From Blautia wexlerae DSM 19850 (lineage in GTDB: Bacteria > Bacillota > Clostridia > Lachnospirales > Lachnospiraceae): a stretch of DNA of 64,000 nucleotides. Each line of letters starts with the position of its first letter. Position 1 is the stretch's first letter. Positions 33,151-40,600 of the stretch are shown here, piece after piece. The notes beneath the pieces are model-generated. The model was given only the letters and a program-made list of their open reading frames with translations, ran no database searches and was not told where the DNA came from. The stretch is taken from assembly GCF_025148125.1 (NCBI RefSeq), contig NZ_CP102267.1, forward strand, positions 187,501 through 251,500, given 5' to 3'. A program made the position numbers and the translations under genes.

Positions 33151-34083
33151 ATGTATTTTCCGTATTTACGTGGAAGACAATTTGAGTTAATTGCTTTGCG
33201 AGAATTGCTGGAAGGAAAACGTATTAGCGAAAAAGTTATTCCGATAATAGAACCGGTGAAACCATCTTCAACATTATTAAAAACATTAGAAACATTTGTT
33301 AAAAATGATAGAGAAATTGCGGTAGTATTTAATCCAACAGTGGGGGATTTCGCAAAAAAGTTGAAGGAAATGCGTGAAGAAGATTCCAAGGTTGCTAATG
33401 AATTGTATGATTTACTAACCCAAAATGATAAAGTGATTAAGTCTTATATCATGGATCGTGGTATTTTATCTGAAATAAAAAGTGAAGCATCTAAGAATAA
33501 ATATCTTATTATAAATTTGAATAGGGATTGCTTGGATGACTTTTTGGATGCATACGAAGATACATTACCACGATTTACGTTAATTCCGGATGATAGAGCT
33601 TTTAGACGAGTAATTCCAGATTCAAAAGTTTTATTTGAAGATAACTTTAATAAGCAATCCAGAAATATTGATTATATAGACAATCAGGATGAATTCTTTT
33701 CAGATAGTCATTTATATTATCAGAATGAAAATTATGTTGGATTTGCAGATTATTCTGTTGTTGGAGAAGAATTTAATGAATCAGGATTTGCTCCGGTTGC
33801 AGTAGCGATTCATGTTGTTTATTTTGATAAAAAAAAGGAATTGCGGATACATCATTTTGTTTCTGATTCAAATGAGGGAATCGAAGACCCGGGTGGAAAA
33901 TTTGGTGAAGCACTGGAAAAATTAGTTTACTGGTGTGACGAAAATAATGTACAGAATACATTAGGTTTACAAGGGTTTTATGATTGTTATAGTTCTGGAA
34001 AATATCCAGGTTTAGGAACAGTTAAGAAATATTCTATTATGCATCATATTGAGTTGGTCAGCAATTTCTTGGGAGGAAAATAA
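33151..34083 (+). CDS. sce7725-like (beta-protein family) protein (cargo gene 2)
   Basis: A 310-residue protein opening MYFPYLRGRQFELIALRELL, the N-terminal pattern I associate with the sce7725/beta-protein family. Alternating strands and helices (VIPIIEPVKPS, IAVVFNPTVGDF, RFTLIPDDRAFRR) suggest a TIM-barrel-like fold. No catalytic motif can be assigned. The ATG at 33151 is preferred over one 24 bases upstream because GGAGGTG lies between them. It follows cargo gene 1 by one base and precedes the RES gene by two bases, so all three are probably one transcript with coupled translation. Function is unknown. Confidence 0.75.
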   Translation: MYFPYLRGRQFELIALRELLEGKRISEKVIPIIEPVKPSSTLLKTLETFVKNDREIAVVFNPTVGDFAKKLKEMREEDSKVANELYDLLTQNDKVIKSYIMDRGILSEIKSEASKNKYLIINLNRDCLDDFLDAYEDTLPRFTLIPDDRAFRRVIPDSKVLFEDNFNKQSRNIDYIDNQDEFFSDSHLYYQNENYVGFADYSVVGEEFNESGFAPVAVAIHVVYFDKKKELRIHHFVSDSNEGIEDPGGKFGEALEKLVYWCDENNVQNTLGLQGFYDCYSSGKYPGLGTVKKYSIMHHIELVSNFLGGK

Positions 34084-34085
34084 TA

Positions 34086-35168
34086 ATGCAGATTGGATTA
34101 GAATGCTTTTTGGATGAGCAGCTCAGTTCAATGATTGCAAGTGAAAATCGACATGGTGATTGCGAAATCCAACATAAAACGGATTGTATTATTTATGATA
34201 CGGAAGAAGATCATTATTTAGAAGAGTATCTGGAAGAAATTATGGATGCTTTTACGGTAGCTAAACATCTTAAAGTTGCCGAGTCAGATGTAAGGGCAGA
34301 TTATTTAAAGAATTTTTTGAGTAAATGGAAAGTGTTTTCTGTTACAGGGGACGATATACAGCAGATCATTACAGCTATTTGTAGTGAACGGTATCAAGAT
34401 GAACCAGAGTTATTTGACAAGAAGGTTACAATACGAGAATTCTTTTCGGCGGATACAATGGAACAACAATGTATCCTAAAAACTTATAATTGGGATGATT
34501 TTTGTTATAATATCAAGCATGTAAATAGATTTCATTCTCAGCAAGTTAATTTTGATCAATTAGAGAATTTGTTAAAAAACATGGTCATTGATATTCCGAA
34601 AGGTACTTTAAAATTATTTCGTTCAAGAATATGCGATGAGGATAGTTATACTTCTGGATATTCTACGAGAAAAATGGGAGTGCCACCAGTAGCATTAACA
34701 ACGGCTGGACGAACAAATTCAGAAGGTATTCAATGCTTGTATCTGGCAGGTGATGAGGAAACCACCTTTCATGAAGTAAGAGCAAGGGATTATGATCATG
34801 TATCTGTCGGAGAGTTTATTCAAACAAAAGATTTGCGAATAGTGGATTTGAGTTTGTTTGATAAAATAGGTCCTTTTTCTATCCCTGATTTTGATATGAC
34901 ATGGTTTGCAATTAACATTGAAATCATTCGAAAAATTGGAGATGAGGTTGCAAAACCGATGCGACGATTTGACCGTGCATTGGATTATGTGCCAACGCAG
35001 TATATTTGTGATTATATCAAGCACTTAGGATATGATGGAATAAAATTTAAAAGTACGTTGGTTGATGGTGGAACAAATTATGCTATTTTTAATGAAAAGA
35101 AATTTGAATGTACGAATGTAAAGGTTGTTCAAATAGGAAACATTGATTATAATTGGAGTCCATTATAA
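34086..35168 (+). CDS. RES-domain protein (predicted NAD+-degrading effector; cargo gene 3)
   Basis: 360 residues: an N-terminal helical region of about 160 residues (possibly the HEPN/RES N-terminal type) and a C-terminal RES domain. RES landmarks are visible: R179 in LFRSRI, R209 in AGRTNSEGIQCLYLAG, E230 in TTFHEVRA, and S323 in YDGIKFKSTLVDGGTNYAIF. RES toxins characterised in other bacteria degrade NAD+ and arrest growth, normally paired with an Xre antitoxin. Here no Xre antitoxin is adjacent; the partners are the sce7726/sce7725-like genes. An abortive-infection effector is the main hypothesis. GGAGG lies just ahead of the ATG. Confidence 0.8.
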   Translation: MQIGLECFLDEQLSSMIASENRHGDCEIQHKTDCIIYDTEEDHYLEEYLEEIMDAFTVAKHLKVAESDVRADYLKNFLSKWKVFSVTGDDIQQIITAICSERYQDEPELFDKKVTIREFFSADTMEQQCILKTYNWDDFCYNIKHVNRFHSQQVNFDQLENLLKNMVIDIPKGTLKLFRSRICDEDSYTSGYSTRKMGVPPVALTTAGRTNSEGIQCLYLAGDEETTFHEVRARDYDHVSVGEFIQTKDLRIVDLSLFDKIGPFSIPDFDMTWFAINIEIIRKIGDEVAKPMRRFDRALDYVPTQYICDYIKHLGYDGIKFKSTLVDGGTNYAIFNEKKFECTNVKVVQIGNIDYNWSPL

Positions 35169-35178
35169 GTATAAGGTT

Positions 35179-35219
35179 AAAGGCAAGGGAAAATGTGAAA
35201 GTTATCTCTTGCTTTTTTT
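35179..35219 (+). terminator. Terminator of the cargo trio
   Basis: AAAGGCAAGGGA pairs imperfectly (with G-T pairs) with TCTCTTGCTTTT, followed by a T run, about ten bases after the RES gene stop. It overlaps the -35 of the recombinase promoter. Confidence 0.65.
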
Positions 35220-35236
35220 ACTTGTTTTGCTATAAT
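35209..35236 (+). promoter_or_regulatory. Recombinase promoter
   Basis: TTGCTT at 35209-35214 and TATAAT at 35231-35236 with a 16-base spacer. It looks like a vegetative sigma-A promoter, not a sporulation one, and starts transcription about 40 bases before the recombinase start codon. Confidence 0.6.
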
Positions 35237-35281
35237 AAAGTTGTAACAGAACGACTTAAATATAACAGAAAGGCACTGAAT

Positions 35282-36817
35282 ATGAATATAGCAGCTTACT
35301 GCCGTGTCTCCACTGATAAAGCCGACCAGCTCAACAGTCTGGAAGCTCAAAAGCAATTTTTCTCTGAGTACACCCAGCGTACTGGTGACAACTTAGTTAG
35401 ATTATATGCAGATGAGGGTATTTCAGGCACGAAAATAAAAAATCGAAAAGAATTTTTACGCATGATGGCTGATGCTGAACATGGACTATTTGATATGGTA
35501 GTAGTAAAGGACATCTCTCGCTTTGCCAGAAATACTGTAGACCTTCTGCAGAATGTCCGCAAACTGAAAGCATTAGGAATCGAGACACAGTTTTTGACGG
35601 CCAACATGACCAGCATGGGAAACAGTGAATTTGTTCTGACAATCTTCGGTGCATTGGCGCAGGAAGAAAGTGCCAATACTTCAAAGCGTGTGAAATTCGG
35701 CAAGAAAATGAATGCTGAAAAAGGACGAGTTCCGAATATTGTGTACGGATATGATAAAACCATTGGAGATTACTTTAATTTGGCAATCAACGAGGAAGAA
35801 GCAGCTGTTATCAGGCAGATTTATAAATGGTATATCGAAGAAGGATATGGTGCCGCCAAGATTGCAAACATGCTGAATGCGAAAGGTATCCGAACAAAGC
35901 GTAATTGTCAGTGGAGCCAGAATGCGACGTGCCGGATTTTAACGAATGAACTTTATACCGGAAAAATTATCAACGGCAAGCAGGAAGTAGCTGACTTCCT
36001 GACTGGACAGAGAACGGAAAAAGACGAGACGGAGTGGATGGTAACAGAACGTCCGGAACTGCGGATTATTGAGCCGGAAATGTATGAAAAGGCACAGGAG
36101 ATTTTGGAGTGCAGAAGCAAGACTTTTAAATTAACAAAGGAACGGCAGAGCAATAAGTATTTGTTTTCTACTCTGATTAAATGTAAGGAATGTGGCTGGT
36201 CATTTCGACGAACTGTTCGTACTTATAAGAATACTTATATTCGCTGGGTATGTTCCGGTCATAATGGACGTGGGGCGGATAGCTGCCCGAATGCTCAGAC
36301 AGTGGACGAGGAAGAGTTGATTGAAGTTCTGTCCGAATACTTTTCCGAGCTGCTGAAAGCAAAGAAAAATGTAATTCGTCACGTAACAGGCGAATTCCAG
36401 AGGGTTTACAAAGCCAAGGATGAGAACCTGAATTACGAAAAGGAATTGAACGCACAGCTTCACAAGCTTAAAAAAATGCGTCAGAAATACATGGATATGT
36501 ACACCGATGACCTCATTACACGTGAGGAACTGAATGAAAAAATCGGCGGCACAAAACAGGAAATCGAGCGTCTGGAGAATGAGTTGAAAATGGTTGCTTA
36601 TCACCTGACAAAAGGTGAACAACTGGAAACAATCTTGAATCGCACGTTTAAAGAGATTGAAGATATTTCCGATGTTCACCAGATGACCAATGCACAGCTT
36701 AAACGGATTATCCAGAAAATTGAAGTAGACAAGGATGGTAACGTAGATATTTACTTACGAATCTTCGGTGATTTAGGCTTAGATGAAACCGTTCTAATTA
36801 GTGACAACCAAACATAA
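35282..36817 (+). CDS. Large serine recombinase (site-specific integrase/excisionase of the element)
   Basis: 511 residues. The N-terminal resolvase domain has the nucleophile Ser10 in YCRVSTDK and the RFARNTVDLLQN segment. The recombinase domain (GYGAAKIANMLNAKGIRT) follows, then a zinc ribbon starting CKECGWSF near residue 301 and a long coiled coil near 375-440. It resembles TnpX/TndX-type enzymes. Upstream in-frame codons lack conservation; AGAAAGG precedes the ATG at 35282. The TAA stop at 36815-36817 uses the attR core plus one flanking chromosomal base. In the excised circle the frame would instead run 14 more codons. It presumably inserts the element into spoIIID and removes it. Confidence 0.93.
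   Translation: MNIAAYCRVSTDKADQLNSLEAQKQFFSEYTQRTGDNLVRLYADEGISGTKIKNRKEFLRMMADAEHGLFDMVVVKDISRFARNTVDLLQNVRKLKALGIETQFLTANMTSMGNSEFVLTIFGALAQEESANTSKRVKFGKKMNAEKGRVPNIVYGYDKTIGDYFNLAINEEEAAVIRQIYKWYIEEGYGAAKIANMLNAKGIRTKRNCQWSQNATCRILTNELYTGKIINGKQEVADFLTGQRTEKDETEWMVTERPELRIIEPEMYEKAQEILECRSKTFKLTKERQSNKYLFSTLIKCKECGWSFRRTVRTYKNTYIRWVCSGHNGRGADSCPNAQTVDEEELIEVLSEYFSELLKAKKNVIRHVTGEFQRVYKAKDENLNYEKELNAQLHKLKKMRQKYMDMYTDDLITREELNEKIGGTKQEIERLENELKMVAYHLTKGEQLETILNRTFKEIEDISDVHQMTNAQLKRIIQKIEVDKDGNVDIYLRIFGDLGLDETVLISDNQT
36787..36796. repeat. Right subterminal inverted repeat of the element
   Basis: AACCGTTCTA, the exact inverse of 23234-23243, 15 bases inside the right core and within the 3' end of the recombinase gene. 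Confidence 0.75.
36812..36816. other. attR core ACATA
   Basis: Right copy of the 5-base core shared with 23215-23219. It overlaps the last codon and the stop of the recombinase gene and the interrupted codon of spoIIID. Confidence 0.85.
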
Positions 36818-36953
36818 GGACTGCACTGACCGTCTCAGTCAGCTCAATCCGGGACTGGCATGTGAAGTGAGACAGGTTCTGGATGTGAACAAGCAGGAGC
36901 GGCATATCAGAGGTGGGCTCGCTACAAGAGAAAAATATTTACATCAGCATTAG
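36817..36953 (+). pseudogene. spoIIID: spoIIID, 3' part (displaced by the integrative element)
   Basis: Reading on from the restored Lys codon gives KDCTDRLSQLNPGLACEVRQ, then VLDVNKQERHIRGGLATREKY and a TAG stop. This is the C-terminal half of SpoIIID, including the conserved RHIRGG segment and basic end. With 23105-23219 it makes an 83-residue protein of normal length and no internal stop. There is no start codon or ribosome site here, so it is not translated on its own. The intact sequence suggests the insertion is recent or the gene remains under selection through excision. Confidence 0.92.
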
Positions 36954-37025
36954 AGCGTGTCTGAAAAATCATTCCCACAAATTTTGACGTATATCTTGCG
37001 AAAAGCCTTTTTCAAACATGCTCTA
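36951..37025. repeat. 75-bp inverted-repeat element at the spoIIID stop
   Basis: Ends are 18-base imperfect inverted repeats: TAGAGCGTGTCTGAAAAA at the left and TTTTTCAAACATGCTCTA at the right (16 of 18 pair). The centre is non-coding. The TAG that stops spoIIID is the first three bases of the left arm. It may be a MITE or a large terminator-like palindrome. Confidence 0.6.
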
Positions 37026-37030
37026 AGGGA

Positions 37031-37072
37031 GTAAAAGAAGCTACTGTCGGATATGACAGTAGCTTCTTTTAC
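37031..37072. terminator. Bidirectional terminator, copy 1 of a duplicated sequence
   Basis: A perfect 18-bp stem (GTAAAAGAAGCTACTGTC / GACAGTAGCTTCTTTTAC) with loop GGATAT. It serves spoIIID and the convergent XRE gene. A near-identical stem with the same loop is at 39642-39679. Confidence 0.9.
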
Positions 37073-37144
37073 AGGTATTTTTACTGCTGATTTTTGTTTT
37101 ACATAGTATATAATGAAAAGCATATTGTTTGGGTTTGTAAAAAA

Positions 37145-37462
37145 TTATTTGCTCCAGATTTCAAGCGTTTTTAATAATTTTTCTTTTGTTTCAACATCTA
37201 ATTTTATAATATTCTGATATAGCTTTCTGTCAATGGCAGTTTCTGAATATTCTGGATCCAGTTCACCAACAAGTGAATCCAGAGAACATCCGGTTAAACG
37301 GGCGTAGTAGGTTAGTATACGTAGTGACATGGCAGTACGGTTATTCTCAACATTGCTGATATATCCAGGAGTAACGCCAAGAGAATCGGCAACCTGATTT
37401 TGAGTTAGTCCCATTTTTTGACGAAGATTTTTGATAAGTGAACCATAATTTTCTGTTTCCAT
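37145..37462 (-). CDS. XRE-family HTH regulator
   Basis: The 105-residue protein has a canonical XRE helix-turn-helix in the N-terminal half (NLRQKMGLTQNQVADSLGVTPGYISNVENNRT) and a helical C-terminal half of about 45 residues. GGAGGAGGG lies before the ATG. It is divergent from the NSSSSSF/radical SAM genes across a 127-base AT-rich gap with AATAAATATA direct repeats, and most likely represses them and itself. A possible antitoxin role is open because the divergent operon carries a nuclease-like domain. Confidence 0.88.
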   Translation of the reverse strand: METENYGSLIKNLRQKMGLTQNQVADSLGVTPGYISNVENNRTAMSLRILTYYARLTGCSLDSLVGELDPEYSETAIDRKLYQNIIKLDVETKEKLLKTLEIWSK

Positions 37463-37589
37463 AGAGGAGGGCTCCTTTTAGTATAGTATTTTTAACAAAA
37501 TTATATAATAAATAGTTATTGCAATAAAGCTACTAATAGAATACAATATATACAATAAATATATAATAAATATACAAGGAGAACTGAAA

Positions 37590-37964
37590 ATGAAAATAAG
37601 GATGGATTTTGTAACAAATTCAAGTAGCAGTAGCTTTATTTTAGCCAGAAATGAGAGATTAAATGAGAAACAAAAAGATAAGATTATTGAGTATGTAGAA
37701 AAAACTTTTCTGGGTAAACGGATATTGACACCGGAGAGTACAGAGGAAGAAATTCAAAAAATACTTGACGAAAATGTTTTTGGAGAGGAAGAAAGGGATG
37801 CGGTAAGGAAAGCTTTACATGACGGTAAAATGATATATAGTGATTGTGTATGCTTTGAGGACTGTCTTTATAATTATGAGTCAGTGTATGAAGATATATG
37901 GGAAATCATGCAGGAAAACAGTGACGGAGATTTTGAAGAAATAGATGGTGATCTGTCGTACTAA
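37590..37964 (+). CDS. Small protein with MKIR...TNSSSSSF N-terminus (candidate radical SAM partner)
   Basis: A 124-residue acidic, soluble protein. Its N-terminus reads MKIRMDFVTNSSSSSFILAR; the five-serine-Phe motif is a recurrent, unexplained opening in small clostridial proteins I recall. The rest is helical and acidic, with two cysteines in DCVCFEDC and an Asp/Glu-rich end. AAGGAG precedes the ATG. The stop is ten bases before the start of a radical SAM/SPASM protein in the same operon, so it could be the modified substrate or a recognition partner. That role is inference from gene order. No homology-based function is known to me. Confidence 0.7.
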   Translation: MKIRMDFVTNSSSSSFILARNERLNEKQKDKIIEYVEKTFLGKRILTPESTEEEIQKILDENVFGEEERDAVRKALHDGKMIYSDCVCFEDCLYNYESVYEDIWEIMQENSDGDFEEIDGDLSY

Positions 37965-37974
37965 AGGTGACAAA

Positions 37975-39561
37975 ATGAAAATTAGAAAATATAAGAATTT
38001 TGTATCCTGTTTTAATGAAAGAACTGGTGAATATTTTAGAACCGGGATTATAAAGAATGGAGTAGACACAGGGACAGATCCATTTATGGCACCCTTTCCG
38101 GAACTTTTAGATGTGGGAATCATGGGACATTGTATACATGGGAAAAGAGGATTGTGTATGGCTGCGGGTGTAGAATGTTACCAAAATGGTATGTATTCAA
38201 ATCTGCAAAATATGTCTCTGGCGAATTTTGAAAAAATTGCAAAACAATGCGGCGGAAAAGTCTATCAGTTTGCTCTTGGGGGGTGTGGTGATCCGGATCA
38301 GCATGAAGACTTTAAAAACATTTTAAAGATATGCAGAGAGTATGAAATAACACCTAATTTTACAACATCTGGTTTAGGTATGACAAAAGAACTTGCACAA
38401 TTATGTAAGGAGTATTGCGGTGCAGTTGCTGTCAGCTGGTATGGCGGTGATTATACAGTCAATGCAATAGAATTGTTAATAAAGGCAGGAGTGAAGACCA
38501 ACATTCATTATGTATTACATAATGAATCTATAAAAGAAGCAATGTACAGAATGAAAGAAGGAAAATTTCCCAAGGGGATTAATGCGGTAATTTTTCTGCT
38601 TCATAAGCCGGTAGGATTAGGTACCAGAGAAAAAGTGATTAGTGTAAACAATGAAGAATATATCCAATTTATAAAATATATCTCTGAAGAAAAACTGGAA
38701 TATAAAGTTGGATTTGATTCTTGTACAGTACCTGCATTTGCAAATCATCCTGGAAAGATAGATACAGACAGTCTTGATACATGTGAAGGTGCAAGGTGGT
38801 CAGCGTATATTACACCGGATATGAAAATGTTGCCCTGCAGTTTTGATAATCAGGAACAACGCTGGGCTGTTGATTTAAATGTGTATACAATTCAGGAAGC
38901 CTGGGATAGCGCAGAATTTGACCAATTTCGAGAAAAATTCAGAAATGCCTGTCCGGGTTGTGAGAAAAGAAATCTTTGTATGGGAGGCTGCCCGATAAGA
39001 CCGGAAATAGTGTTGTGCAGTAATAAACAATCTTTTGAGCAGGATATTCTTATTACTAAAGATATGAATGAGAAAAGGCTGGTTGTAATTCCTCATGTAC
39101 TTTTTAAAGGAAAAAGAAATGTTCCATGGAAAGAAGTAGAAAAATATCTTATTCGATATGTGGGAAAAATATTCGAAGTGGCTGAGACAGAAGATTTTAT
39201 TTGTATTGATAAAATATTTTCAGATGAATATACAGGATCAGTGTATACGCGAAAATTGAAAGGTGCATTACCAAAGGTAAAAGCTAATATGTCTCAAGGA
39301 ATTCCCCAAATGATAGAAATTGCTACTGAAAAGAGATGGAAAGAAGATTTCGAAAATAAGCACAAGAAAAAAGCCGGAAATGGCTGGTTTCGATATAGTA
39401 CACGATTTGCTCTACCTGTTATGAATGAAAAAGGTGATATTTTGGATTACAATGTATATCAGGCGGTGCTAATAGTAAGATATGCAGCGGATAAAAAATT
39501 GTATTTGTACGATATACAAAACATTAAAAAAGAAACGAGATACCCATCCTGGACTGAATAG
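37975..39561 (+). CDS. Radical SAM/SPASM-type protein fused to a PBECR-like nuclease domain
   Basis: 528 residues in two parts. Residues 40-350 look like a radical SAM enzyme with a SPASM region. The N-terminal cysteines are C53, C61 and C68 (GHCIHGKRGLCMAAGVECYQNG segment), a spacing wider than the canonical CxxxCxxC. LGGCGDPDQHEDF follows, as in AdoMet-binding loops, and a later cluster is C270, C288, C326, C329, C335, C339 and C348 (CPGCEKRNLCMGGCP). Residues 375-523 resemble barnase/EndoU/colicin-E5/RelE-like domains of phage and ICE polyvalent proteins: YTRKLKGALPKVKANMSQGI, NGWFRYSTRFALPV, KLYLYDIQNIKKET. AAGGTGA precedes the ATG at 37975. The fusion is unusual; substrate unknown. Confidence 0.75.
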   Translation: MKIRKYKNFVSCFNERTGEYFRTGIIKNGVDTGTDPFMAPFPELLDVGIMGHCIHGKRGLCMAAGVECYQNGMYSNLQNMSLANFEKIAKQCGGKVYQFALGGCGDPDQHEDFKNILKICREYEITPNFTTSGLGMTKELAQLCKEYCGAVAVSWYGGDYTVNAIELLIKAGVKTNIHYVLHNESIKEAMYRMKEGKFPKGINAVIFLLHKPVGLGTREKVISVNNEEYIQFIKYISEEKLEYKVGFDSCTVPAFANHPGKIDTDSLDTCEGARWSAYITPDMKMLPCSFDNQEQRWAVDLNVYTIQEAWDSAEFDQFREKFRNACPGCEKRNLCMGGCPIRPEIVLCSNKQSFEQDILITKDMNEKRLVVIPHVLFKGKRNVPWKEVEKYLIRYVGKIFEVAETEDFICIDKIFSDEYTGSVYTRKLKGALPKVKANMSQGIPQMIEIATEKRWKEDFENKHKKKAGNGWFRYSTRFALPVMNEKGDILDYNVYQAVLIVRYAADKKLYLYDIQNIKKETRYPSWTE

Positions 39562-39641
39562 TCAGATAGTCAGAAACCCATTTCTTTGAATAGATTATAA
39601 TATATTGTTTATGGAAATGCAAGGGGAAAAATAGTACTGAG

Positions 39642-39679
39642 AAAAGAAGCTACTGTCGGATATGGCAGTAGCTTTTTTC
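39642..39679. terminator. Terminator, copy 2 of a duplicated sequence
   Basis: AAAAGAAGCTACTGTC with loop GGATAT and GGCAGTAGCTTTTTTC: the same stem and loop as 37031-37072 with a few changes, and a similar AGGTGTTTTTT downstream. It ends the radical SAM operon. Confidence 0.88.
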
Positions 39680-39742
39680 AGGTGTTTTTTGTATAATAAA
39701 ATGCTGTAAAGGCTTTGCAAAAACATAAGGGAGGATAAGAAG

Positions 39743-40579
39743 ATGGCATTAATGGAAGTGAACTTCTTTTCAAAAGCACTGATGCGTCCGGTAACGATGA
39801 ATGTAATCTTGCCGGTTGATAAAGTGTTTTTTGGAGAAGAAACAGAAGAAGAGAACAAACCGTTTAAGACTTTGTATTTGCTTCACGGAGTAATGGGGAA
39901 TTACACAGACTGGGTAACAGGAACATGTATTAAGCGATGGGCAGAGGAAAAGAATCTGGCAGTAGTTATGCCATCTGGAGCAAATATGTTCTATATGGAT
40001 CATCCGAATGCAAATGAAAACTACAGTGAATTTATCGGAAAAGAGCTTGTAAAGATTACACGAAGAATGTTTCCGTTATCTCACAAAAAAGAAGATACAT
40101 TTATTGCCGGGTTATCCATGGGAGGATACGGTGCGATCCGAAATGGTCTGAAATACCATGACACATTCGGATACATCGCAGGTCTTTCTTCTGCTATGAT
40201 TCTTGAAAAAATGAGGACAGCAGATGACAGTTCTCCTATGTTCTTTGAGAAAAAAAGCTTTCTGGAGAATGTATTTGGAGATCTGTCCCGGATCAAAGAC
40301 TGTGAGATCAATCCGGAATGGATTGCCGAAAATATGAAAAAAGATGGAATCCCATTTCCGCATATGTACCTTGCCTGTGGACTGGACGATCCGCTTCTTC
40401 CTCCGAACCGTAAGTTCAGAGATACCATGCAGAAACTGGGTGTGGATGTAACTTACGAGGAAGGTCCGGGAGCACATGAGTGGGATTTCTGGAATCGTTA
40501 TATTAAGAGAGTTCTGGACTGGCTGCCTCTTGATAAGGATAGCAAGGAAGGGATGAACAGCGGGAACGTAGGATTGTAA
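39743..40579 (+). CDS. Esterase, alpha/beta hydrolase (EstA/FrmB-like)
   Basis: The 278-residue esterase D-type hydrolase has nucleophile Ser in GLSMGGYGA, an acid in CGLDDPLLPP and the catalytic His in GAHEWDFWNRY. LYLLHGVMGNYTDW near residue 47 is the oxyanion region. No signal peptide, so cytoplasmic. Close relatives by pattern are tributyrin esterases and S-formylglutathione hydrolases; acetyl or feruloyl ester removal from plant oligosaccharides is plausible because the arabinan locus follows, but it has its own terminator. GGGAGG lies about ten bases before the ATG. Confidence 0.88.
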   Translation: MALMEVNFFSKALMRPVTMNVILPVDKVFFGEETEEENKPFKTLYLLHGVMGNYTDWVTGTCIKRWAEEKNLAVVMPSGANMFYMDHPNANENYSEFIGKELVKITRRMFPLSHKKEDTFIAGLSMGGYGAIRNGLKYHDTFGYIAGLSSAMILEKMRTADDSSPMFFEKKSFLENVFGDLSRIKDCEINPEWIAENMKKDGIPFPHMYLACGLDDPLLPPNRKFRDTMQKLGVDVTYEEGPGAHEWDFWNRYIKRVLDWLPLDKDSKEGMNSGNVGL

Positions 40580-40600
40580 ATTACAGAACATATTTTATTA

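Larger units (their letters stand above)
23220..36816 (+). mobile_element. 13.6-kb integrative and mobilizable element inserted in spoIIID
   Basis: Bounded by a 5-base direct repeat ACATA (23215-23219 and 36812-36816) that lies at the split of spoIIID. Joining the flanks across one ACATA regenerates an 83-codon SpoIIID frame with no frame change. Subterminal inverted repeats (TAGAACGGTT at 23234-23243, AACCGTTCTA at 36787-36796) lie 14 and 15 bases from the cores and are likely recombinase sites. Gene order is tnpV, blaI, blaR1-like, OmpR-type HTH, a Cys4 protein (minus strand), an excisionase-like HTH, MobV relaxase, CHC2 primase, VapE-like ATPase, cargo trio, large serine recombinase. TnpV and a large serine recombinase recall Tn4451-type elements. 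It has a relaxase but no conjugation genes, so it is mobilizable rather than conjugative. Confidence 0.93.

Noticed and set aside
23220..36816. Prophage interpretation of the element
   Set aside because: No structural, packaging or lysis genes are present; the relaxase and primase/VapE set fit a mobilizable element.
37145..37462. XRE protein as the antitoxin of the RES protein
   Set aside because: It lies outside the element, on the other side of attR and a terminator, divergent from a different operon; a link to the RES gene is not supported.
37488..37575. AT-rich repeats as a replication origin
   Set aside because: The short AATAAATATA repeats are more simply explained as promoter and operator sequence between divergent genes.
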